A stretch of DNA of 64,000 bases, taken from Mytilus galloprovincialis (taxonomy: Eukaryota > Mollusca > Bivalvia > Mytilida > Mytilidae). Numbering within the stretch: the stretch's first letter is position 1; each line of letters opens with the position of its first letter. The stretch covers positions 13,486,441 to 13,550,440 of the forward strand of contig NC_134838.1 in the NCBI RefSeq assembly GCF_965363235.1. The letters are read 5' to 3'. The notes below the pieces were generated by a model, which was given only the letters and a program-made list of their open reading frames with translations, did not search any database and was not told the origin of the DNA. Shown one piece after another: positions 48,051 to 58,951 of this stretch. A program made the translations under genes and the position numbers.

Positions 48051-50367
48051 GGCGTTTTTCAATAAAAACGTATTTTCTTGTCCCAGGCACTTTAAAAAAA
48101 AATATGTTTGATCTTTGCAAGTAATTTTTTGTGCAGTCAGTACATTGAATTAGATTTAACATTTTTAAGCAAAGAAACAGTTTATTTTTAGAGGGATTGA
48201 TAAGATATTGACTCCTGAATGGTCCAAAACAACCAAAATGGCATGTCCCTAGACCGCCTGTTCAACATTCATACTCTAAAATGTCGTAAAAAAATGAAGA
48301 AATAAATGTTATTTTTACTTTACATAAGTTCTTTAATAATTCAAAAGTATGTTCAGAGCTAACATATTTTAATAAACAGCTTTCAATATAGGATTTTTAA
48401 TTTCAGAAGGTGTGTCCCTCACAAAATGTCCACTACGAAACGAAGTCATTAAAATTTGCCAATAAACAGTTTTATAAAATCAATGTAATTTTTGTTTGCA
48501 AGAGATATAAACATTAGGGTCTTACAAAAGAAGTGATGCTTTTATAACGGCAATTAAATTGTTGGTAAGAAAAATTGAGCACATCAAATGGACCAGAGTG
48601 ATACCGTATTTTTGTTAATGTCCACTACGAAACGGGTCAAATCTCCTTCAGTATCTGGTTTTAAAATTATGAAAAAAAATATCAGTGTACAGCTTGATAA
48701 ATGCTTTGATGAATACAATCAGTCTTGTCACTATTGCAATATAGGGATTGTGGGGGGGAGGGGGAGGGGGGAATAAAACATGCGAATATGTCCCCTACGA
48801 AACAAGTATGGGAGAAAAACGTTTCGTAGTGGACACTACCACTACCATGCAGTCTTTTTTTAATCTTTTTTCAATTATATTCGTGCAAAACAAACAACAA
48901 GGGTTAAGCCTCGGTCACACCTTACCGGATAGCACGAACGGACGCCTAAGGGATGAAAATAAAAGTTGTCCGTTGACAAAATTGTTATCCGTTGGGAGTC
49001 CGTTGATGTAATGACCGAATAAAACGGACGTGTAACGGATGCATAACGGACACACACCGGATATGCAACGTACGAGAAACGGACACGTACCGGACAGAAC
49101 GGATGTCGAACGTACATCCAACGGACGAGTACCGCATAAAACGGACACCTAACGGAAGCGTACCGGATATAACGGATGAACAAGATATACGAAAAAATAA
49201 AAGGCGACAATAATAATACATGTAAATCGCATATATATTCAAAATGTTTCTGTGTAACTGGTTTTGGTTTATTCTTCAAAATTCCACCAAAGGGCAGTGT
49301 CTGGCCTGAATAAGAACTGCTTGATTGTGAAGACGTGCCTATACTCTAAGATCGATTATGAATAATAAGAATTCATGAACCTTAAGAAATCTGACATGCC
49401 AATAATTGGCATTTCTGAAGCGAAATTTTCAATTTGCATTTATCCGTTTCAGATCCGTTCATCATCCGTTTTATCCGTTATACGTCCGGTAGAAGTCTGT
49501 TTCTCATCCGTTCAACATCCGTTTTATCCGTTAAACGTCCGGTAGAAGTCCGTTGGTGAATTTATCTTCCAGACCTCCAACGGATGTATAACGGACACGT
49601 AACGGATACAAAACGGAAACGAAACGGACGAGTACCGTACAAAACGGACGCCTAACGGACGTTCAACGGACATTTTATCCGTTGGACGTCCGTTCAAAGT
49701 TTTGAACATGCTCAAAATTTTCCACCGGACAGAACGGACGCCGACGGATAAAACGTACGCTTAACGGACATGCAACGGATATGGACGGACGTCTAACGGA
49801 TAAGAACGGACGTCTAACGGACATGAACGGATTGAAAAAAAGTTATCCGTTTGGCGTCCGTTCGAGCTATCCGGTAAGGTGTGACCGAGGTTTTAGTGTC
49901 ATGTAATTTTTATTATGTTTTTATTAACATATAATAGGGTTGATGTCAACTACGAAACTTTTTGTCCACTACGTAACGCATCAAAATGTCCACTACGTAA
50001 CATGAGTTGTACCTTCATATGTGAAGTACTGTCTAATCTTTAACGATAAAAATGGTTTTCCAATTCAGAAAAAAATGAGATTTTTCTAGTATTTAAAGTA
50101 AACAAACTGGAATGTCTATAGGAAACTTTTAAAATTGTAAAAAAATATGTGTGTTTAGTAGAAGTTTCGTAGGGGACAAAAGTCACCTACAAAACAGTAC
50201 ACAAATTATGAAAATAATATCATTTTAAAGAATATTTAAGATTGCACTTTTTGTTTACAAACAGGTCTATAATAGAGGTATTCAAAATAACTCTTGAAAT
50301 TAAATTTTAGACAAGTTGATTTTCCATTTTTTTAGGTCTGAAAGTTACGCTTTTATTGAAAAACGCC
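48051..50367. mobile_element. Outer inverted-repeat element with CCACTACGAAAC motifs
   Basis: The ends are inverted: GGCGTTTTTCAATAAAAACG at 48051 and CGCTTTTATTGAAAAACGCC ending at 50367. Within it the motif GTCCACTACGAAAC (or close variants) recurs at about 48430, 48620, 48789, 49944, 49966 and 49989, and inverted at about 48820 and 50163. No transposase frame is seen. A second element (48909-49890) interrupts it. Confidence 0.6.
48909..49890. mobile_element. Inner inverted-repeat element built of ACGGAC units
   Basis: The ends are near-perfect inverted copies: CCTCGGTCACACCTTACCGG at 48909, and its inverse ending at 49890. The arms continue ATAGC(ACGAACGGACGCC) against GGCGTCCGTTCGAGCTAT. 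Most of the interior is a dense field of AACGGAC, ACGGATG and CGTCCGTT units, more GC-rich than the surroundings. The six overlapping frames (48875-49279, 49524-49715) come from these units and are not genes. It is 982 bp long and non-autonomous. Confidence 0.75.
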
Positions 50368-51465
50368 AAGATATGAAACATGTAGTATGATTACCAATGA
50401 CATGATGACTAATTTAAAACATAATGATGAAAACCAAAAAAGGAAAAATATCCGAATTCATTTTAAAATTTTGACAGATTATAATACCGGATAAGAGGAT
50501 CTGAAGTGTGGTCCTTAAGTTAGCTTCTGTATTATTTAAAAGATAAAGGGGATTTCTTTTCATTATATAAAAAACCCGCGTATTCTGCAAAATTCTTTTA
50601 GAAAATGACATGCATATTTTTTTGTTATTTTCCTCATTTATACATGTAAACATTTTCACCCTATTATTCTCTTTTAACGTAATGTTTGCTCATTGGTACA
50701 TTTTCTTTACTTTTTTTCGATCATTGAGTTCTCTATTATATAAACCTCTTCGAGACCCTCAAATAATGGTTCAGATACATATCTCACCATATTATCTTTT
50801 ATTAAAAAACCCGGACTAAATGTCTTTTTCATTTGACGGGATTCTATCATTTTCAATAGGTCCTTGATAATTTATTTGTTAGCCTACATGCATGTTTAGG
50901 TGCATATAAATTCAATATACAGGAGGTCACATCAATAATTTAACACTTACGTAAACAGACATGATTTAATCGGCCAACAAGTACGTTTCGTAAAAAACAA
51001 TATCATAAATATCTAGACTGATAGGTGACACTGCAAATTTCAATACTTTACAAACAAAATGTATATTTCATATCTATTGATCTGCTGTTTCCTTGATGTT
51101 TATAAGAGTCATACATGTACCAACAAGGAATGTTCTAAAGACTGACCCAGTTATAATAAAATTGAGAATGGAAGTTATAAAACTATTACTTTTTCAATAT
51201 TTCAATTTTCTGCAATGGTTTTGTAAAAAAAAAATGCACTTATAAAAAAAACAAGCTTAGAAACATTTATCAAGCTTAAAGTTTTTTTTATCGGGGTATA
51301 AAGTACTAAGTTTTATTATATTATTTTTCTTGGTTTGAAATCAACAGAAACAATAGAACACAAGAGAAACCCATTCTAAACCTATTTCTGAAAGAGACGA
51401 GAAAACCGACTAAAGTGCGGAAAACAGCACAAGGCAACCAATGGGTCTTTAACAGATTGAGAAAA
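50368..51465. other. No recognised gene
   Basis: AT-rich sequence; short frames only, with low-complexity composition. Confidence 0.35.
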
Positions 51466-51469
51466 TCTC

Positions 51470-51625
51470 GAACCAGGAGGCTTACTTAAGCTGGCCCCTA
51501 AACAATCATAATATTCTAATTCAGCTGAATGGACGCCACACAAACTCAGAAACGTACAATTAAACCCAAATTTGAAAAAAAAAAGACTTTAATAACAAAA
51601 GCTAGAGGCTCCTAACTTATGACAG
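51470..51625 (-). repeat. Reverse copy of retroelement 3' UTR fragment
   Basis: CTGGCCCCTAAACAA, GCTGAATGGACGCCACAC and GAGGCTCCTAACTTATGACA are the inverse of the GGGGCCAGCTGAAGGACGCC region at about 27.96 kb. Confidence 0.6.
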
Positions 51626-51653
51626 TCTACTACAAAAGACATGCTTTATCATC

Positions 51654-51838
51654 CCGATAGCATGACTATTAGAATCATTGACAATTATCGTAATAGCATT
51701 CCGATAGCATGACTATTGGAATCATTGACAATTATCGTAATAGCATTCCGATAGCATGACTATTGGAATCATTGACAATTATCGTAATAGCATTCCGATA
51801 GCATGACTATTGGAATCATTGACAATTATCGTTATAGA
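51654..51838 (+). repeat. 47-bp minisatellite, 4 copies
   Basis: CCGATAGCATGACTATTGGA followed by ATCATTGACAATTATCGTAA and TAGCATT is repeated four times, nearly identical. Confidence 0.85.
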
Positions 51839-51839
51839 A

Positions 51840-52800
51840 GAAACCTAAACATTACACTTTTCAGTATGATTGTTTTGTAAGTTACCTTTGGTAGAAATAC
51901 TTGCGTAACAGTAAAGAGGAATTAGCCAAATGGCTCTCAGTGTTTTTGGTTGCTGGAATATGACAATATTTCGTTCTTTTATTTAAATGATTGTTTATTT
52001 TTGGCTTGCTGTATCTTTTAACTTTCACAAAGTCTCCTTAGTTTTCTTAGATGACTTTGCTTTTCTGTTGCGATACCTTTGATAATTGTGTTCGACATAA
52101 AGCATTCCTGTAAGAAATTATTATAGATTATCATCGAACGCAACAAATCGAGTGCCATAAAATTGGGAGGAAAACTTATCGATTGTTTTCGATTATGAAA
52201 GGGATCATAAAAAAATCTTATTGCACAACATTTATTCCTCCTTCGGCTGAAGTTACATTATAACATTGTCAGGCATTTATGATAATCAAAGTGTTGACGT
52301 ACTGTTAACACGGATGACCATAATATCTAATGAATTACGAATGAATAAACAGATAACAAATATCTCCATTGCACTATCCAATATTTGACATATTTGCATC
52401 TGAAAAATTAACAGACATTTAGATTGTTTGCTCTGTTTTTTTATAATTATGCCATTTAGGATATCGAAGAATTCTTGGCATCTCACTTAATCTTTACATA
52501 CAAAGTCCAATCAGAAATAGTATAACCAGACACTCTACATTCCTTCTGTATAAATCATATAATTTTTCTCTTTACAAAAAAGGTTATAACTGTATAGTAT
52601 TTTGTTGCTTGCGTCTTTCTCCTATTTTAACCAAATTGGTTGACTTGTCCAAATGGAGGAGACTTAAAAATAAAAAAAGCAAATGTGTCTGATCCTTTGT
52701 CATTGTTTTGGACAACGAAAATGTGTTTAAACTATCTGGTCCTGATAATATTTTTTCTTAGATTTTTTTTTTGCAAACATTTTTTTTTTCATTTACGATG
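51840..52800. other. No recognised gene
   Basis: AT-rich sequence without tandem or inverted structure that I can see. Confidence 0.35.
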
Positions 52801-52803
52801 CGA

Positions 52804-52940
52804 TTAAGGTGGTACCCAACACTTTCACTAAAATTAATTTGACCCGTTTAATTTTCATAAAATTTTGTCAAAGTATTTTCTTTTACCCTTTAACAAAAAT
52901 ATAAAAATTTCAAAAAGTTTTAACCAACCGTTTTGTCTAT
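52804..52940 (-). mobile_element. One-ended copy of the TTAA MITE
   Basis: TTAAGGTGGTACCCAACACT and the next 120 bp match the inverse of the right half of the element at 33029-33302. The other end is missing. Confidence 0.65.
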
Positions 52941-54490
52941 ATTAGGTATGTGTAGAATTAGCATTCAGAATAATTGTTTTTGTTAGCTTCTTGACCAGAA
53001 TATTTTTTTCGTTAAATTGGGGATCAAAATATTATTTTAGAAAAAAAAAAAAAACTCCTTTGAAGTTAAATGGTCGTTCCCATATTTTATATTTATTTTT
53101 CTAAATACACCAGGCCTAGCGGTCATAAAAAAATAGAGGACGGTTGTTGTTCTCGGAGACATATCAGGTGAATGTCCTCAGTCTACTTGTTTTGGTAACA
53201 CACAAAAAAAAGACAAGATACCATCTATTTTGTATAAATTTGAAAATTATGTGACTTAATGTATTCACATTCTAAATGAATATGTGACCTAGGAAATATT
53301 TTATATTTATTAGGTTTTCTGGACATACAAATATTTACTTCCTTATTTATATCGAAATGTTGGGAAAAATGTTAATTGAGGAAAAATTTGGTCATAAACG
53401 AAACAAGACAAAATGTCTCATACTTTGTCAACCAGCTGGTTGTATCGTGCTATTTCGAAGAATATTTTGGACTTTTTTATGCAGAAAATTAAATTTTTCC
53501 TGTATGCATGTCAGTGTATTCCACTAGAATCCGACACTGGTTAGATTTTCGTTTAATTTCAAAATACCCACCAGTATACATTATATTTCCAACAGAATTT
53601 TATGAACAATACTACCATCATTAAATTCAGAAATATTTGATGTAAAAGTTTCACACCAAATCTTATATTTGACATCTAAAAAACAAACCCATTACAGCGG
53701 CACTTCTGTATATGGAACTTTGGAATATAGGAACCGAAGTGACACCCATCCTTTCCTGGAATTTGAGCCTCCCAATGGTTTTTTTTTATTACTCGTCTTA
53801 ACTCATTGCTGCGAGAGGATATGGAAATACCGGGCGTCCGTCCGTCCTGTCTGGTTAGCGCTGTCATTTGTACAATTCTTGTCATATTTTTGTGAAACTT
53901 ATATCATTACATTGCAATGATACAGTAGAATAGCTAGATGTGTTTGATAAGAGATGTCTGTAATGTTATTATTATCTTTATTTAACAAAAATATTGCATC
54001 GCACAGAAAATAATAAGTTATTGCGAGCAAACCAAGCAACATCGTGTACAGGGAATAGGCATTGATATGTAAACAGATAGAACATGAAATGTCATTATAT
54101 AAAAAAACTCATTTACAATATTAGACGATATCTAAAGTGTATGTCAAAATTCTTTAAAAATAAGAAACAACAATGAATCACCATTATATTTTGCATGCTA
54201 TGATATAACGTTAAAATCATATGATAATTATTTTCTACTTTGGAAAGAAAATCTTACTAATGCATTCCCAACTTTTCTTATTTACTACAAAATTATCTAG
54301 ACCGGATGTTTTACTTTTTTACGATAAATGTAAACGGAAAATCCAATCTCTGGACTAATTCAAAAGACTTTTAATAAAGATACGTATTGGTCTATCTAGT
54401 GAATATGACATATTTGCCACTGGACGTTACCTAGCACTACTCAATCATCAATCAAACTTGTGGACAGATACCAACAAATGTTTTTTTCAA
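52941..54490. other. No recognised gene
   Basis: AT-rich sequence. Frames on both strands at about 53670-53920 overlap each other and are unmatched. Confidence 0.35.
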
Positions 54491-54499
54491 CAGATACGT

Positions 54500-57148
54500 C
54501 GATGATGCTATTCTTGTTTATTTGGTTTTGTTATAGCCCTTATCCGTCCTTATCCGTCCTCTTTTCCTCGTTGATATCTATGTTTTAGTCATAGCCACAA
54601 TCCCGTCCCTCTTTCCCCGATGATGCTATTCTTGTTTCTTTTGTTTTGTTATAGCCCTTATCCGTCCTCTTTTCCTCGTTGATATCTATGTTTTTAGTCA
54701 TAGCCACAATCCCGTCCCACTTTCCTCGATGATGCTATTCTTGTTTCTTTTGTTTTGTTATAGCCCTTATCCGTCCTCTTTTCCTCGTTGATATCTATGT
54801 TTTTAGACATAGCCACAATCCCGTCCCTCTTTCCCCGATGATGCTATTCTTGTTTCTTTTGTTTTGTTATAGCCCTTATCCGTCCTCTTTTCCTCGTTGA
54901 TATCTATGTTTTAGTCATAGCCACAATCCCGTCCCTCTTTCCTCGATGATGCTATTCTTGTTTTGTTTGTTTTGTTATAGCCCTTATCCGTCCTCTTTTC
55001 CTCGTTGATGTCTATGTTTTTAGTCATAGCCACAATCCCGTCCCTCTTTCCTCGATGATGCTATTCTTGTTTTGTTTGTTTTGTTATAGCCCTTATCCGT
55101 CCTCTTTTCCTCGTTGATGTCTATGTTTTTAGTCATAGCCACAATCCCGTCCCTCTTTCTCGATGATGCTATTCTATGTTATTTTTTGTTTTGTTATAGC
55201 CCTTATCCGTCCTCTTTTCCTCTTTGATGTCTATGTTTTTAGTCATAGCCACAATCCCGTCCCTCTTCCCCCGATGATGCTATTCTTGTTTGTTTTGTTT
55301 TGTTATAGTCCTTATCCGTCCTCTTTTCCTCGTTGATGTCTATATTTTTAGTCATAGCCACAATCCCGTCCCTCTTTCTCGATGATGCTATTTTTTGTTA
55401 TTTTTTGTTTTGTTATAGCCCTTATCCGTCCTCTTTTCCTCGTTGATGTCTATGTTTTTAGTCATAGCCACAATCCCGTCCCTCTTTCCCCGATGATGCT
55501 GTTCTTTGTTATGTTTTGTTTTGTTATAGCCCTTATCCGTCCTGTTTTCCTCGTTGATGTCTATATTTTTAGTCATAGCCTCAATCCCGTCCCTCTTTCT
55601 CGATGATGCTATTTTAGTTATTTTTTGTTTTGTTATAGCCCTTATCCGTCCTCTTTTCCTCGTTGATGTCTATGTTTTTAGTCATAGCCACAATCCCGTC
55701 CCTCTTTCCTCGATGATGCTATTCTTGTTTGTTTTGTTTTGTTATAGCCCTTATCCGTCCTCCTTTCCTCGTTGATGTCTATGTTTTTTGTCATAGCCAC
55801 AATCCGGTCCCTCTTTCCCCGATGATGCTATTCTTGTTTTGTTTTGTTATAGCCCTTATCCGTCCTCTTTTCCTCGTTGATGTCTATGTTTTTTGTCATA
55901 GCCACAATCCGGTCCCTCTTTCCTCGATGATGCTATTCTTGTTTTGTTTTGTTTTAGCCCTTATCCATCCTCCTTTCCTCGTTGATGTCTATGTTTTTAG
56001 TCATAGCCACAATCCCGTCTCTCTTTCCCCGATGATGCTATTCTAGTTATTTTTTGTTTTGTTATAAACCTTATCCATCCCCTTTTCCTCGTTGATGTCT
56101 ATGTTTTTAGTCATAGCCACAATCCCGTCCCTCTTTCCTCGATGATGCTATTCTTTGTTATTTTTTGTTTTGTTATAGCCCTTATCCATCCTCTTTTCCT
56201 CGTTGATGTCTATGTTTTTAGTCATAGCCACAATGCCGTCTCTCTTTCCCTGATGATGCTATTCTTGTTTTGTTTTGTTATAGCCGTTATCCGTCCTCTT
56301 TTCCTCGTTGATGTCTATGTTTTTAGTCATAGCCACAATCCCGCCCCTCTTTCTCGATGAGGCTATTCTTTGTTATTTTTTGTTTTGTTATAGCCCTTAT
56401 CCGCCCTCTTTTCCTCGTTGATTTCTATGTTTTTAGTCATAGCCACAATCCCGTCCCTCTTTCCCCGATGATGCTATTCTTGTTTGTTTTGTTTTGTTAT
56501 AGGCCTTATCCGTCCTCTTTTCCTCGTTGATGTCTATGTTTTTAGTCATAGCCACAATCCCGTCCCTCTTTCTCGATGAGGCTATTCTTTGTTATTTTTT
56601 GTTTTGTTATAGCCCTTATCCGCCCTCTTTTCCTCGTTGATGTCTATGTTTTTAGTCATAGCCACAATCCCGTCCCTCTTTCCCCGATGATGCTATTCTT
56701 GTTTGTTTTGTTTTGTTATAGGCCTTATCCGCCCTCCTTTCCTCGTTGATGTCTATGTTTTTAGTCATAGCCACAATCCCGTCCCTCTTTCCCCGATGAT
56801 GCTATTCTTGTTTGTTTTGTTTTGTTATAGCCCTTATCCGTCCTCTTTTCCTCGTTGATGTCTATATTTTTAGTCATAGCCACAATCCCGTCCCTCTTTC
56901 TCGATGAGGCTATTCTTTGTTATTTTTTGTTTTGTTATAGCCCCTATCAGTCCTCTTTTCCTCGTTGATGTCTATGTTTTTAGTCATAGCCACAATCCCG
57001 TCCCTCTTTCCCCGATGATGCTATTCTTGTTTGTTTTGTTTTGTTATAGGCCTTATCCGCCCTCCTTTTTCTCGTTGATGTCTATGTTTTTAGTCATAGC
57101 CACAATCCCGTCCCTCTTTCCCCGATGATGCTATTTTTTGTTATTTTT
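54500..57148 (+). repeat. Satellite array, part 1 (unit about 109 bp)
   Basis: About 24 head-to-tail copies of a unit starting TTATAGCCCTTATCCGTCCT, with CTCGTTGATGTCTATG, CATAGCCACAATCCCGTCCC and CGATGATGCTATTCTTG. Lengths vary from about 103 to 110 bp, mainly in the TTTTGTTT spacer. The two halves of the unit resemble each other. The many 60-105-aa frames (repeating VDVYVFSHSHNPVPLSPMML) are by-products. Confidence 0.9.
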
Positions 57149-58951
57149 AGCTCACCTGGCCCGAAGACCAAGTGAGCTTTTCCCATCACTTTGCGTCCGT
57201 CGTCCGTCGTCGTCCGTCGTCCGTCGTCGTCCGTCGTCCGTCGTTGTCGTCCGTCGTCGTTAACTTTTACAAAAATCTTCTCCTCTGAAACTACTGGGCC
57301 AAATTAAACCAGACTTGGCCACAATCATCATTGGGGTATCTAGTTTAAAAAATGTGTGGCGTGACCCGGCCAACCAACCAAGATGGCCGCCATGGCTAAA
57401 AATAGAACATAGGGGTAAAATGCAGTTTTTGGCTTATAACTCAAAAACCAAAGCATTTAGAGCAAATCTGACGGGGTAAAATTGTTTATCAGGTCAAAAT
57501 TTATGTGCTCTGAAATTTTCAGATGAATCGGACAACCCGTTGTTGGGTTGCTGCCCCTGAACTGATAATTTTAAGGAAATTTTGCTATTTTTGGTTATTA
57601 TCTTGAATATTATTATAGATAGAGATAAACTGTAAACAGCAATAATGTTCAGCAAAGTAAGATTTACAAATAAGTCAACGTGACCGAAATGGTCAGTTGA
57701 CCCCTTTAGGAGTAATGGCCCTTTTTAGTTCATTTTTAACCATTTTTCGTAAATCTTAGTTATCTTTTACAAAAATCTTCTCCTCTGAAACTACTGGGAC
57801 AAATTAATCCAAACTTGGCCACAATCATTTTTGAGGTATCTTGTTTAAAAAATGTGTGGCGTGACCCGGCCAACCAACCAAGATGGCCGCCATGGCTAAA
57901 AATAGAACATAGGGGTAAAATGCAGTTTTTGGCTTATAACTCAAAAACCAAAGCATTTAGAGCAAATCTGACATGAAGTAAAATTGTTTATCAGGTCAAG
58001 ATCTATCTGCCCTGAAATTTTCAGATGAATCGGACATTCCGTTGTTGGGTTACTGCCCCTGAATTGGTAATTTTAAGGAAATTTTGCTGTTTTTAGTTAT
58101 TATCTTGAATATTATTATAGATAGAGATAAACTGTAAACAGCAATAATGTTCAGCAAAGTAAGATCTACAAATAAGTCAACTTGACCAAAATTTTCTGTT
58201 GACCATTTTAGGAGTTATTGCCCTTTATAATCAATATTTAACCATTTTTCGTAAATCTTAGTAATCTTTTAGAAAAATCTTCTCCTCTGAAACTACTGGG
58301 CCAAATTTAACCAAACTTTGCCATAATTGGGGTATCTAGTTAAAAAAATGTGTCCGGTAACTCGGCCAACAAACCAAGATGGCTGCCATGGCTAAAAATA
58401 GAACATGGGGGTAAAATGCAGTTTTTGGCTTATAACTCAAAAACCAAAGCATTAAGAGCAAATCTGACAGGAAGTAATATTGTTGATCAGGTCACGATCT
58501 ATCTGCCCTGGAATTTTCAGATGAATCGGATAATCGGTTGTAAGTTGCTGCCCCTGAATTGGTAATTTTGAGGAAATTTTGCTGTTTTTTTGTTATCTTG
58601 AATATCATTATAGATAGAGATAAACTGTAAACAGCAATAATGTACAGCAAAGTAAGAGCTAAAAATAAGTCACTATTACCAAAATAGTCAATTGACCCCC
58701 TAAGGAGTAATTGCCCTTCATAGTCAATTTTTTAACAATTTTCTTAATATTTGAAGATTTTCAATAACATTTTCCACAGAAAGTACTGTTATAGATAGAG
58801 ATAATTGTAAGCAGCAAGAATGTTTAGTAAAGTAAGATCTACAAACACATCACCATCACCAAAACACAATTTTGTCATGAATCCATCTGTGTCCATTGTT
58901 TAATATTCACATAGACCAAGGCGAGCGACACAGGCTCTTTAGAGCCTCTAG
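57149..58951 (+). mobile_element. 1.8-kb interspersed element inserted in the satellite
   Basis: It begins AGCTCACCTGGCCCGAAGAC with a small stem (GCTCAC... GTGAGC), then a CGTCCGTCGTCCGTCGTCGT tract (57184-57260). Three tandem units of about 500 bp follow, starting near 57265, 57765 and 58267 with TTTTACAAAAATCTTCTCCT, plus a partial fourth. It ends with hairpin GGCTCTTTAGAGCC and TCTAG. Satellite sequence resumes immediately at 58952. It resembles a repeat I know from many mollusc sequences. The hairpin plus CTAG end is Helitron-like, but the 5' end is not clearly so. Confidence 0.75.

Noticed and set aside
48875-49715. Six Arg/Val/Ser-rich frames (for example with repeated VRYASV)
   Set aside because: They are by-products of ACGGAC unit repetition inside the 982-bp element.
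54490-54530. FNRYVDDAILVY at the left edge of the satellite, resembling a reverse-transcriptase YVDD motif
   Set aside because: The GATGATGCTATT part recurs in every satellite unit and nothing else of a reverse transcriptase surrounds it, so chance is the simpler reading.
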